Assembly: GCA_947631085.1 (NCBI GenBank) | Contig: CANRJY010000007.1 | Coordinates: forward strand, 42,161-106,160 | Direction: 5' to 3' | Source of the DNA: an uncultured Clostridia bacterium | GTDB taxonomy: Bacteria; Bacillota; Clostridia; UBA1381 | Length of the DNA: 64,000 nucleotides | Shown: positions 55,068 through 62,518 of the stretch, in pieces | Position numbering within the stretch: the stretch's first letter is position 1 | Layout: every line of letters begins with the position of its first letter | The notes under the pieces: model-generated | Databases searched by the model: none | Told to the model about the DNA's origin: nothing | The model's input: the letters and a program-made list of their open reading frames with translations, nothing else | Translations under genes and position numbers: made by a program

Positions 55068-55226
55068 ATTATGATTTAGCGCAATAAACCCCTCAGTCAG
55101 CTTCGCTGACAGCTCCCCTAGTAGGGGAGCCAAATGTGTAAGCCTCCCCTACTAGGAGAGGTGGCGCCGTAGGCGTCGGAAGGGTTTGTGCGCCGCATTT
55201 TGCGATACACAGATAAATCATAATTT
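55066..55226. repeat. Nested 160-bp palindromic element between plsY and gpsA
   Basis: Outer arms AAATTATGATTTA (55066-55078) and TAAATCATAATTT (55214-55226) are perfect inverted repeats. Inside, AAACCC and GGGTTT arms (55086 and 55182) enclose two smaller hairpins, one with CTCCCCTAGTAGGGGAG and one with the inverted CTCCCCTACTAGGAGAG. Similar CCCCTCAGTCAGC-type elements are dispersed in gut Firmicutes. It looks like a MITE or REP-type element; no coding capacity. Confidence 0.85.
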
Positions 55227-55250
55227 ACCATACAAAACAGGAGGTCACAC

Positions 55251-56243
55251 ATGAAAATTGCTGTAATCGGTTCGGGCGGATGGGGGACGGCTATCGCTTT
55301 GCTTCTTGCCGAAAAGGGTAATGACGTTTATTTATGGTCGTGGATACAAGAGGAAACAGACCGTCTCAACCGCGACCGCGAAAATAAGGAATTTCTTCCG
55401 GGAGTGAAGCTTCCGGATAACATATACTGCACTCATGATATGAAAAAATGCGTTGACGGAGCGGATTTGATAGTAGCCGCGCCGCCGTCTCCCGCCGCGC
55501 GCGCCACGGCGAAGCAACTTGCCCCGTTCGTTCGTGACGGGCAGATAATCGTGAGTATTTCAAAGGGTCTTGAGGAAGGCAGTCTGCTCAGATTATCGCA
55601 GGTTTATAAGGAGGAGATCCCGCAGGCGGACGTCGCGGTTTTGAGCGGACCGTCGCACGCGGAGGAGGTTTCGCGCGGAATACCGACCACCTGCGCCGCC
55701 GCCGCCGAAAACGCGAAAACGGCTGATTTTATTCAGGACGCGTTTATGAGCGGCGCTTTCAGAGTATATACCACCGACGACATAATCGGCGCGGAGCTCG
55801 GCGGAGCGCTTAAAAACGTGATAGCGCTTTGTTCCGGCATAAGCGACGGATTGGGCTACGGCGACAACACGCGCGCGGCTCTTATGACGCGCGGACTTGC
55901 GGAAATCGCGCGTCTCGGCGAGGCGATGGGTGCGAAGCGCGAAACATTTATGGGCTTGACGGGCTTGGGCGATTTGATCGTGACCTGTACCAGTATGCAC
56001 TCGCGCAATCACCGCGCGGGAATACTTCTCGGACAAGGCAAAACCTTACAGGAAACGCTCGACGAGGTGCATATGGTAGTAGAGGGCGTGAACACCGCCC
56101 GCTCGGCGTACGAGCTCGGCAAAAAATACGGCGTATCCATGCCGATAGTCGAGGAAGCTTACAACATCCTATTTAACGGCAAAAGCGCACGAAGTGCTGT
56201 AAATGATCTTATGACACGAGAAAAACAATGTGAGAAAAACTAA
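55251..56243 (+). CDS. gpsA: NAD(P)-dependent glycerol-3-phosphate dehydrogenase
   Basis: A 330-residue dehydrogenase making glycerol-3-phosphate for phospholipids. AVIGSGGWGTAIALLLAEKG is the Rossmann motif, ISKGLE and SGPSHAEEV the central signatures, GGALKNVIALCSG holds the catalytic Lys and TGLGDLIVTCTS the C-terminal domain. AGGAGG precedes the ATG. It belongs with plsY functionally. Confidence 0.96.
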   Translation: MKIAVIGSGGWGTAIALLLAEKGNDVYLWSWIQEETDRLNRDRENKEFLPGVKLPDNIYCTHDMKKCVDGADLIVAAPPSPAARATAKQLAPFVRDGQIIVSISKGLEEGSLLRLSQVYKEEIPQADVAVLSGPSHAEEVSRGIPTTCAAAAENAKTADFIQDAFMSGAFRVYTTDDIIGAELGGALKNVIALCSGISDGLGYGDNTRAALMTRGLAEIARLGEAMGAKRETFMGLTGLGDLIVTCTSMHSRNHRAGILLGQGKTLQETLDEVHMVVEGVNTARSAYELGKKYGVSMPIVEEAYNILFNGKSARSAVNDLMTREKQCEKN

Positions 56244-56245
56244 AA

Positions 56246-56266
56246 AAGAAGGCGTAACGCCTTCTT
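56246..56266 (+). terminator. Terminator hairpin of gpsA, tail interrupted by an IS
   Basis: AAGAAGGCG (56246-56254) and CGCCTTCTT (56258-56266) around TAA. The expected T-run is replaced by the IS terminal repeat that begins at 56266. Confidence 0.75.
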
Positions 56267-56285
56267 CAGCTTGTAGACAAACCAC

Positions 56286-56314
56286 TATACAAACACCTCA
56301 ATTTATGATATAAT
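56286..56314 (+). promoter_or_regulatory. Internal promoter of the IS transposase
   Basis: TATACA (56286-56291), 17-nt spacer, TATAAT (56309-56314). Its transcript would start near 56321, after the left arm of the adjacent inverted repeat. Confidence 0.6.
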
Positions 56315-56339
56315 AAACATATCATGAACTGAGGTGTTT
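56291..56339 (+). promoter_or_regulatory. Inverted repeat masking the transposase ribosome site in read-through RNA
   Basis: AAACACCTCA (56291-56300) is perfectly complementary to TGAGGTGTTT (56330-56339), which contains the ribosome site GAGGTG; an inner ATGATAT/ATATCAT stem (56305-56311, 56319-56325) extends the hairpin. Only RNA entering from outside contains both arms. Confidence 0.75.
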
Positions 56340-56344
56340 AAATT

Positions 56345-57823
56345 ATGTACGAAAAAAGAAACAGAGAAAGAAACCAAGGACAAATACACATGATAAGTAT
56401 TGACGATTTGGTACCGCAGGATCATATCCTGCGCAAAATAGACGCGGCGATTGATTTTGATTTCATCTATGACGAAGTCGAAGGTATGTACAGCGATTTT
56501 AACGGCGGACGCCCCGGCATAGATCCTGTCTCGCTATTCAAAATTGTGATGGTACAATACCTTTTCGGCATACGCTCCATGCGGCAGACTATCAAAGAAA
56601 TTGAAGTGAACAACGCGTACCGCTGGTTTATCGGCTATGATATAGGCGAGGATATTCCGCACTTTTCAACCTTCGGAAAGAATTACAGCCGGCGTTTTAA
56701 AGGCACCGATATTTTTGAAAGAATATTCGCACACATTGTGGATGAGGCTGTAGATTGCGGCTTTATCGATGAGAAAGCGGTATTCATTGACGGAACGCAC
56801 ATTAAAGCAAACGCGAATAAGAGGAAATTCACTAAGGAAGAAGTCGATGCAAGCGTCAGGAAATATCAAAAGCAACTGGAGAAGGAAATCGACAAAGACC
56901 GAAAGGAGCACGGAAAAGAGCCGTTGATTCATACGGGAAAGAAGCGCGACAACACCTCAAAGAAAAAGCTTGCCCGCCGGAAAAAGGAAGCGAAGAAGAA
57001 ACAGATAACCAAGAGCAAGACAGATCCTGAAAGCGGAATGTTCCATAAGGGAGAGCATGAGCGGCAATTTGCGTATGTAGCCAATACAGCTTGTGATAAC
57101 AATAACTTTGTGCTTGATTTTGCTGTGGGAGCGGGAAATATACATGACAGCGTGATGTTTGATGAGGTATATGACAAGGTAGTAAAACGATTTCCGAAAA
57201 TAGAAATGATAGCGATAGACGCCGGCTACAAAACGCCGTGGATAGCGAAGAAGATAACAGATGACGGAAGGATACCGTTAATGCCGTACAAAAGACCAAT
57301 GACAAAGAAGGGATTTTTCAAAAAATACGAATATGTGTATGATGAATACTATGATTGTATGATATGTCCGAATAATGAAGTGTTAAAGTACAGTACAACA
57401 AATCGTGAGGGATACCGGGAATACAAGAGTGATCCGAAGATATGCGGAGCATGTCCGTACAGGAATAAATGCACGGAGAGCAAAGCGAATCAAAAAACAG
57501 TAACGCGCCACATATGGGAAGATTATCTTGAGTTGGCGGAGGATTACCGGCACACGCCGAAGTACAAGAAAATATATGAGAGGCGAAAAGAGACAATAGA
57601 GCGGGTTTTTGCTGATGCGAAAGAGCGGCACGGGATGCGGTACACGCAGTACCGCGGCTTGGAGAAGGTGAAAGCAGAAACGGCGCTCCGATTTGCGTGT
57701 ATGAATTTAAAAAAGCTGGCGCAATGGAAATGGAAAACGACTGTGCGGTTTCCTGTTTTACAGTTTATATGGAAAAAGGTCATGTTCCTTGAATGGAATA
57801 TGACCTTTTTGTCTACAAGCTGA
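56345..57823 (+). CDS. IS1182-family transposase
   Basis: A 492-residue DDE transposase. The N-terminal DUF772-type domain (about residues 15-115, with FKIVMVQYLFGIRSMRQT) is followed by catalytic Asp in VFIDGTHIKANANK, a charged Lys-rich insertion (about 160-230), Asp in MIAIDAGYKTPW and Glu in ERRKETIERVFADAKERHGMR. Cysteines CGACPYRNKC fit the zinc-knuckle-like part of the family. Full length with no frameshift, so probably active. GAGGTG is the ribosome site. Confidence 0.93.
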   Translation: MYEKRNRERNQGQIHMISIDDLVPQDHILRKIDAAIDFDFIYDEVEGMYSDFNGGRPGIDPVSLFKIVMVQYLFGIRSMRQTIKEIEVNNAYRWFIGYDIGEDIPHFSTFGKNYSRRFKGTDIFERIFAHIVDEAVDCGFIDEKAVFIDGTHIKANANKRKFTKEEVDASVRKYQKQLEKEIDKDRKEHGKEPLIHTGKKRDNTSKKKLARRKKEAKKKQITKSKTDPESGMFHKGEHERQFAYVANTACDNNNFVLDFAVGAGNIHDSVMFDEVYDKVVKRFPKIEMIAIDAGYKTPWIAKKITDDGRIPLMPYKRPMTKKGFFKKYEYVYDEYYDCMICPNNEVLKYSTTNREGYREYKSDPKICGACPYRNKCTESKANQKTVTRHIWEDYLELAEDYRHTPKYKKIYERRKETIERVFADAKERHGMRYTQYRGLEKVKAETALRFACMNLKKLAQWKWKTTVRFPVLQFIWKKVMFLEWNMTFLSTS

Positions 57824-57851
57824 GGAGCGCAGTCGTTACGGCTGCGCTCCT
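57823..57851. terminator. Terminator hairpin of the SLOG gene, next to the IS right end
   Basis: AGGAGCGCAG (57823-57832) pairs with CTGCGCTCCT (57842-57851). It contains the SLOG gene stop. Read on the minus strand, the stem is followed by IS sequence (CAGCTTGT) instead of a T-run. Confidence 0.7.
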
Positions 57852-58288
57852 GTTGTATCATACAAGTTTATGACATATTTTTTCTTTTTAACCGCCAATT
57901 CATAAAACTTCGCCGCACCGCCGTAGGAACGGTTTATGTACGCGATAACATAATCGGAATTATCAATAAGCCACCTATTGCGCCGGTCTATTGCAAATTT
58001 AGGCGGAACATTCTCCAAGCCGTCGGGATATATTGTGTCCGAATAATCTTTTCCGTCCGCCCCTGTCGGCATATATGCGAGGACAACAGCATAATTTATA
58101 TGCGGATATTTTATTTTAAGTTTTTTAAGTGTATTTCGCACCATATTATCAAAGCCGCCTTGATTTCCGACATAAAAAGAATCAACAGATTTATTTTCAA
58201 TCAAATCAATTATTGCACGTTTCAGCTTATCCGATATTTCGCTCGGAGTATCGCGGTGTCCGAAAAAACAACAGGTATTTTTATTCAT
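57836..58288 (-). CDS. SLOG-superfamily protein (DUF1273/YpsA-like)
   Basis: A 150-residue Rossmann-like protein. CCFFGHRDTPSEIS at the N-terminus, FYVGNQGGFDNMVRNTL and the C-terminal NSDYVIAYINRSYGGAAKFYELA are typical of the SLOG nucleotide-binding family that includes YpsA. Such proteins are thought to bind or process nucleotide ligands and are frequent on mobile elements, where some take part in defence; no role is shown here. I start at 58288; the 58306 ATG has no ribosome site. It diverges from the RHH gene at 58433. Confidence 0.75.
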   Translation of the reverse strand: MNKNTCCFFGHRDTPSEISDKLKRAIIDLIENKSVDSFYVGNQGGFDNMVRNTLKKLKIKYPHINYAVVLAYMPTGADGKDYSDTIYPDGLENVPPKFAIDRRNRWLIDNSDYVIAYINRSYGGAAKFYELAVKKKKYVINLYDTTGAQP

Positions 58289-58323
58289 AAAACATTCTTT
58301 CCCCATACATAATAAATCTATAA

Positions 58324-58408
58324 TTACACTATTGTAATTGTTATACCATTACTAAATTGTACATTACAAATCTGAGCTTGTCAATATATAATTACAACAA
58401 TGATTACA
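58324..58408. promoter_or_regulatory. Divergent promoter region with repeated TTACA operators
   Basis: Minus promoter: TTGACA (58384-58379), 17 nt, TACAAT (58361-58356). Plus promoter: TTACAA (58364-58369), 17 nt, TATAAT (58387-58392). TTACA/TGTAA motifs occur at 58324-58337 (palindrome TTACACTATTGTAA), 58364, 58392 and 58404, overlapping both promoters. The RHH protein encoded to the right is the obvious candidate binder. Confidence 0.7.
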
Positions 58409-58432
58409 AAATTAGAATGGTGGTGTGAATAT

Positions 58433-58609
58433 ATGGGAAAATTCGTTATACAAAAAGATACCGAGAAAATCTCATCAATCAACAGAACAATCCGTATGAA
58501 ACCGGAGCATTTTGAAAAGATTATGGAAATAAGCGAAAAGAACGATATATCGTTTAACAAAGTCGTTAATCAATGTATCGAGTACGCTTTAGAAAATCTT
58601 GAGGAATAA
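58433..58609 (+). CDS. Ribbon-helix-helix DNA-binding protein
   Basis: A 58-residue Arc/CopG-like protein. INRTIRMKPEHFEKIMEIS gives the beta-strand and first helix, and ISFNKVVNQCIEYALENL the second helix. Such proteins are dimeric repressors, often self-regulating. ATG 58433 has GGTGGTG upstream; the in-frame ATG at 58400 overlaps the promoter. It may control the divergent SLOG gene. Confidence 0.75.
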   Translation: MGKFVIQKDTEKISSINRTIRMKPEHFEKIMEISEKNDISFNKVVNQCIEYALENLEE

Positions 58610-58628
58610 AAATCAAGCAGACAATTAA

Positions 58629-58653
58629 AGAGCGGACAATTAAAGTCCGCTCT
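58629..58653. terminator. Hairpin between RHH gene and replication protein gene
   Basis: AGAGCGGAC (58629-58637) pairs with GTCCGCTCT (58645-58653) around AATTAAA. Weak T-rich tail on the minus strand. GACAATTAAAG is also directly repeated here. Confidence 0.6.
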
Positions 58654-58665
58654 CATAGTTTCATA

Positions 58666-61311
58666 TTAGTTGCTTATATTGCTGCCGTCTGTTATTGTGT
58701 CATTCTTCCTACGCGACCTAAAATACGTCCTATTTTGCTCAGTGGGAAAATCCTCTGTATTAACCTTGAGAGGAAGGAGACGCGGGCGCCCGTATTCTCG
58801 CCACAGCTTAAAGCTTATAATCTGTTTTTCGGCTTGCACAGGATCTTGACCTTCCTGAATAACTCTACGATAGAAATCAGTTGCTTGATAATAAGCGTAG
58901 TTTTGCAGATCATCTTTGTCGTTATATGGAGCGGCGCCCGCTGTTGCCGGATCGAATGTCGCTGTTCGATGGATGTATCCTGTAAATCTTTCACCGGCAT
59001 TGAGCTTGCTCGCCTTCCAGCTTCCCGTCGCTTCCGGCTTACCGCCCATAGGGCTGGTGGTGAAATCTGTCCATCGTTCGGGTGCATAAATTTTAAGGTA
59101 TTCTTCCGCCTCCATGGTCTTTGTCATTCTTTTTGAACGTCCGAGCACAAGCTGCCACGCCGGATTGCTGATTACCCACGTCTTGACGGATCTCTTAAAG
59201 TTATCATAATTATACTCCCCGTAGTTCATGCGACTTGCCCATATACGATATACGTCATATAGTGCTGCTAGGGGCTGTATATCGCCGGTAATTCCAATCT
59301 CGTCTTGCAAGTGATTTAAGAAGGTTACGACGCTCGATGAAACCTCGTTAATTCTCGGCTTGAGCTTTTCCGATAAATCCAGACCTTTTTTAGAATATGC
59401 GGTGATAGGACCGAGACTGAGCGCCTTTTTTAGAATGTACTCCTTGACAGGATCGCTATCGATGTATTCATCAATGTAGCCACGATCTTTGTCCTTTGTA
59501 AACTCAGCGGGGAATTCTAAAATCAGTAGTTTCCGTGTCGTACTGCCGCTGCTATCGGAAAGCTTTATGGGATCATTCATGGCTTCGATTGTGATTCCTC
59601 TATGAACCATTCGGAATTGCCCCTTGTTTTTAGCATTGACAGTGATAGGATCGCCGCGTCCAAGCCTCTTGATCATCTCAGGATCTGTGCCCTTGTTAGT
59701 TGTTCGCTGCTCATTGCCGGTAATAAGCACAGGCTGGCGTTCATAGAAATCATACAGACCAAAAGGATCGCCCAACTCGGCTATGCTATGCTCTGACACC
59801 AGCTCGCGTCCGATGGTATTGCTCAGCATATAAATGGTAGTGCTCTTGCCTCCGCCTCCACGAGCGCTCTCAGAACCGTCTAGGAAAATCACTAAGTATC
59901 TCGGTATGTTGCTGCGTCTTAGCGCAAAATTAAAGACCTCCCAAAGTAGCCGAGCGCTATCTTGATTTCCGTTAAATACCGCTCTTACGTGGTTATCTAC
60001 GCTCCATATAAAGTCGGGATCGGTGTTGTTGATATAATCCTGATTTTGAGCTTGCGGATTCCAATTTGTGCTAAGTTTGTGAGTAAAGTGCTTATCCTTG
60101 TATTTTTCTGTATAGTCAGTGTTTTCATTTCCGTCCTTATCAGTGTATGGCGTAAAAACTGCGGCAGTTGTTATATCGGATTGCCATTGGTCTGGTTCCG
60201 TCCCCTCTGTTATCTTGATCTTTGAAATATCAAGCACACCATTTTTCACCGGGACCAGATCGCCTTCAATGTATGCTGTGCATTTGGAAGTTTTTGCTTC
60301 GATAGTTTCACGAAAAATCCTGTATTCTTTCGCGTTGACACCAAGGTTGGCTGCCATTTTATTTAGTGCTTTGTCATGTGCTATGTGCCACACACCAGCG
60401 CCATTTCCTTTATGTAAATAATAATGTACGCGTCCGGGATCTGCCGTAACATCAGCGTCTTTAGTTTCGCTCGGCAAAGGCGTGAAAATCTGCTTCAAAT
60501 CGTTGGTTGCCAACGCTAGCTCTGCGGCATACTCACCACTAATTCGTTTTGGCTGTGCGAATGGCTGCTCTTTGCAAAGAATGTTATGAATACCTATTTG
60601 CTCTTGCAACATATACAGCGCTTGTATTCTCAGATTTTGGGAGAGTATCTCATTAAAAAAATCATCGGCAGTCGAATTTATTACCTTTATTATCTGTTTC
60701 GCTACTGAGGTTTGCAGTGTTGGTAAATCGGCACCTACTCTCTGCGCTTGTATTATACCAGCTTCTACTCCTTTGGAAAAAAGTTTACTCGCACGATCTT
60801 CGTCAACATGAAATATATGCTCAATCTTTTGAAGAATTATAACAACACCACTCTTTTGTGTTGCATCAATTTTGTCTGTACCGTTCTCGCAGATAGCCCA
60901 TTCCAGCTTACTTAAATCGGCGGCATTAAAACCGTTGTTATTGGACGGGAGTGTTCTTTGAGAAAGATCGCTTGCAGAAAAAAATGTTATCAGCTCGCTG
61001 TCTAAATTATTCTGTGTTGTACCGGCTTTTATCATGCTTTCCAATCTTATAATATCTTGGGCATACAAGATAGGGCATAAATCATTTATTATCATTCTTT
61101 GCTCGTCCTGTGTTGTATCTCTAAATAGCATAGGATATGTTTTATCAGATAAATAATCCTTGAAGTTGTCTATTGCGAGCTTAGCAAAAGCCGGATTGGT
61201 ATAATGCAGAGTTGCCCCGGTAGTTGTGCTATCATCTTCGCTTTGAGTTTCTGCTTCTTCATTGGCGTTGTCGGGCTCTGCACACGATGTTTCTTCTGTT
61301 GTATCAATCAT
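58666..61311 (-). CDS. Phage/plasmid replication protein with SF3 helicase domain (primase P4 type)
   Basis: An 881-residue protein. After an acidic N-terminus and a long region without recognised motifs, a D5_N-like segment (about 320-420, with NKMAANLGVNAKEYRIFRE) precedes the SF3 helicase: Walker A in SARGGGGKSTTIYML (about residue 487), Walker B-like RQPVLITGNEQ, and motif C in ITIEAMNDPIK. Similar proteins initiate replication of P4-like satellites and integrated plasmids. No zinc-finger primase motif is obvious. Its ATG overlaps the excisionase stop; AGGAGG-like GGAGGAAA lies upstream. Confidence 0.85.
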   Translation of the reverse strand: MIDTTEETSCAEPDNANEEAETQSEDDSTTTGATLHYTNPAFAKLAIDNFKDYLSDKTYPMLFRDTTQDEQRMIINDLCPILYAQDIIRLESMIKAGTTQNNLDSELITFFSASDLSQRTLPSNNNGFNAADLSKLEWAICENGTDKIDATQKSGVVIILQKIEHIFHVDEDRASKLFSKGVEAGIIQAQRVGADLPTLQTSVAKQIIKVINSTADDFFNEILSQNLRIQALYMLQEQIGIHNILCKEQPFAQPKRISGEYAAELALATNDLKQIFTPLPSETKDADVTADPGRVHYYLHKGNGAGVWHIAHDKALNKMAANLGVNAKEYRIFRETIEAKTSKCTAYIEGDLVPVKNGVLDISKIKITEGTEPDQWQSDITTAAVFTPYTDKDGNENTDYTEKYKDKHFTHKLSTNWNPQAQNQDYINNTDPDFIWSVDNHVRAVFNGNQDSARLLWEVFNFALRRSNIPRYLVIFLDGSESARGGGGKSTTIYMLSNTIGRELVSEHSIAELGDPFGLYDFYERQPVLITGNEQRTTNKGTDPEMIKRLGRGDPITVNAKNKGQFRMVHRGITIEAMNDPIKLSDSSGSTTRKLLILEFPAEFTKDKDRGYIDEYIDSDPVKEYILKKALSLGPITAYSKKGLDLSEKLKPRINEVSSSVVTFLNHLQDEIGITGDIQPLAALYDVYRIWASRMNYGEYNYDNFKRSVKTWVISNPAWQLVLGRSKRMTKTMEAEEYLKIYAPERWTDFTTSPMGGKPEATGSWKASKLNAGERFTGYIHRTATFDPATAGAAPYNDKDDLQNYAYYQATDFYRRVIQEGQDPVQAEKQIISFKLWREYGRPRLLPLKVNTEDFPTEQNRTYFRSRRKNDTITDGSNISN

Positions 61312-61534
61312 TGTAGTTTCCTCCTTTGCATATTGTTGAACCGTTAAGAAGCTCTATTAACGAATTTACATCGATCAGCTTCTTTCTGCCTACCGCCACG
61401 TACTTGAGCCTTTTCTCGGCAATGAGGCGGCGGACAGCCTTTTCCGTCACTGCAGTATTGCAGTCAAGCTCCTTGAGAAAAATCACAGCCTGATGAGCGG
61501 TTCTCATTTTTGGCACTATTTTTTCACTGCTCAT
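61304..61534 (-). CDS. Excisionase-like helix-turn-helix protein
   Basis: A 76-residue protein with a MerR/excisionase-type winged helix: MRTAHQAVIFLKELDCNT, then ITEKAVRRLIAEKRLKY-like segment VTEKAVRRLIAEKRLKYV and GRKKLIDVNSLIELLNG. It may assist excision with the integrase at 62519 or regulate the replication gene. Start at 61534 with AAGGAG 8 nt upstream; it overlaps both neighbours. Confidence 0.75.
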   Translation of the reverse strand: MSSEKIVPKMRTAHQAVIFLKELDCNTAVTEKAVRRLIAEKRLKYVAVGRKKLIDVNSLIELLNGSTICKGGNYND

Positions 61535-61715
61535 TACTGTCACTCCTTTTTGCTATTGATTTAATGATTGTAAGGATTTGTTCGCGTTCTTCCGGCGACA
61601 GCTCCCTTCGCAATTTTTTAGAGAGCGTAGTGTCGGCTATTCCCATGCAGGAAGCTATCTCCCAGAGATGAACGCCCGCTGCTTTAGCTGCTTCACGAAT
61701 TTTTCTATTCGCCAT
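61524..61715 (-). CDS. Small phage-type HTH protein
   Basis: A 63-residue protein with a helix-turn-helix: KIREAAKAAGVHLWEIASCM then GIADTTLSKKLRRELS, followed by a helix containing EEREQILTIIKSI. It resembles small phage antirepressor or Cro-like proteins. AGGAGG lies 9 nt before the ATG. First gene of the minus-strand operon, facing the cI-like repressor. Confidence 0.75.
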   Translation of the reverse strand: MANRKIREAAKAAGVHLWEIASCMGIADTTLSKKLRRELSPEEREQILTIIKSIAKRSDSNEQ

Positions 61716-61765
61716 AATATTATACCTCCTATAATTTTTTGTTCTTGTCATTCTTTATTTTCTTC

Positions 61766-61794
61766 ATTATACCATACGCGTGCTAAGATGTCAA
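61766..61794 (-). promoter_or_regulatory. Consensus promoter of the HTH-excisionase-replication operon
   Basis: On the minus strand TTGACA (61794-61789), 17-nt spacer, TATAAT (61771-61766). Confidence 0.88.
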
Positions 61795-61815
61795 TAACTA
61801 TTTTAATATTTCTTT

Positions 61816-61843
61816 ACATATTTTTATAAATTATTAAATATGT
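61816..61843. promoter_or_regulatory. Candidate repressor operator between divergent promoters
   Basis: ACATATTT (61816-61823) and AAATATGT (61836-61843) form an inverted repeat with 20-bp centre spacing; related half-sites (ATGTAAAAATATGT, 61879-61892) lie in the spacer of the rightward promoter. Confidence 0.5.
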
Positions 61844-61869
61844 CAATTATAAACGCTTTGCATTGACTA

Positions 61870-61898
61870 TTGACACGTATGTAAAAATATGTTATAAT
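61870..61898 (+). promoter_or_regulatory. Consensus promoter of the repressor-integrase operon
   Basis: TTGACA (61870-61875), 17-nt spacer, TATAAT (61893-61898). Confidence 0.9.
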
Positions 61899-61935
61899 AT
61901 ATAATATAATTAAGAGAAAGCGAGGTTAAGTTAAA

Positions 61936-62514
61936 ATGATAGATGAGGCTACAATTTCGCAGAGATTGAAAGAGCTCCGCTCCAAGCTCCATTTGAAGCA
62001 AGACGAATTCATTAAGGGGTTAAATATTTCGCGCGTCAGCTATTCAGGATATGAACAGGCAAAAACGAGTATACCGCTGAGGGTGCTGGTTTCTATTGCA
62101 CAGAAATACTCGACATCGTTAGACTGGCTATGCGGCTTGAAAAATAATCCCCAGATACGTGATCTCTTAAATTACAGAGATTTGTTTGAAATGCTGATTA
62201 AAATTCAGACAAGTCTACCTAACACGTATATTGGGGAGGATCAACAACCACATGCAAACTCAACCCTGACAAGCTCGGTCAACGAGGACGCAGTCGATGG
62301 CTGCGTCGTGACTTATAATCTCGTTGATGGGGTTATGAGCCGTGCGATCAAAGAATATCAAGAAATGATTGCTCTACGAAATTCAAACACAATAACTGAC
62401 GACATCTTTAGGCTCTGGCTTGCAGGTAAGCTTACAGAGCTGGAAAAAATCCCCTTACCTAAAACAGCAGGCAGCAACGACGAACAGAACACATCTGACG
62501 AAGGAGGTGACTAA
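61936..62514 (+). CDS. cI-like XRE-family repressor
   Basis: A 192-residue protein. The N-terminal XRE HTH (about residues 7-65) reads ISQRLKELRSKLHLKQDEFI then ISRVSYSGYEQAKTSIPLRV and YSTSLDWLCGLKN. The C-terminal part has no recognised peptidase motif, so it is not an obvious LexA/CI self-cleaving type. It probably represses the divergent replication operon. The integrase starts 4 nt after its stop. Confidence 0.85.
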   Translation: MIDEATISQRLKELRSKLHLKQDEFIKGLNISRVSYSGYEQAKTSIPLRVLVSIAQKYSTSLDWLCGLKNNPQIRDLLNYRDLFEMLIKIQTSLPNTYIGEDQQPHANSTLTSSVNEDAVDGCVVTYNLVDGVMSRAIKEYQEMIALRNSNTITDDIFRLWLAGKLTELEKIPLPKTAGSNDEQNTSDEGGD

Positions 62515-62518
62515 GAAC

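Larger units (their letters stand above)
56266..57823 (+). mobile_element. IS1182-type insertion sequence, apparently intact
   Basis: Terminal inverted repeats TCAGCTTGTAGACAAA (56266-56281) and TTTGTCTACAAGCTGA (57808-57823) are perfect over 16 nt and enclose one transposase gene whose TGA is inside the right repeat. Length is about 1.56 kb, usual for the family. No clear target-site duplication is visible. Each end abuts a terminator-like hairpin. Confidence 0.9.

Noticed and set aside
58610..58665. Left attachment site of the integrative element
   Set aside because: GACAATTAAAG is repeated locally, but nothing here matches the 63899-64000 sequence, so no att pair can be supported.
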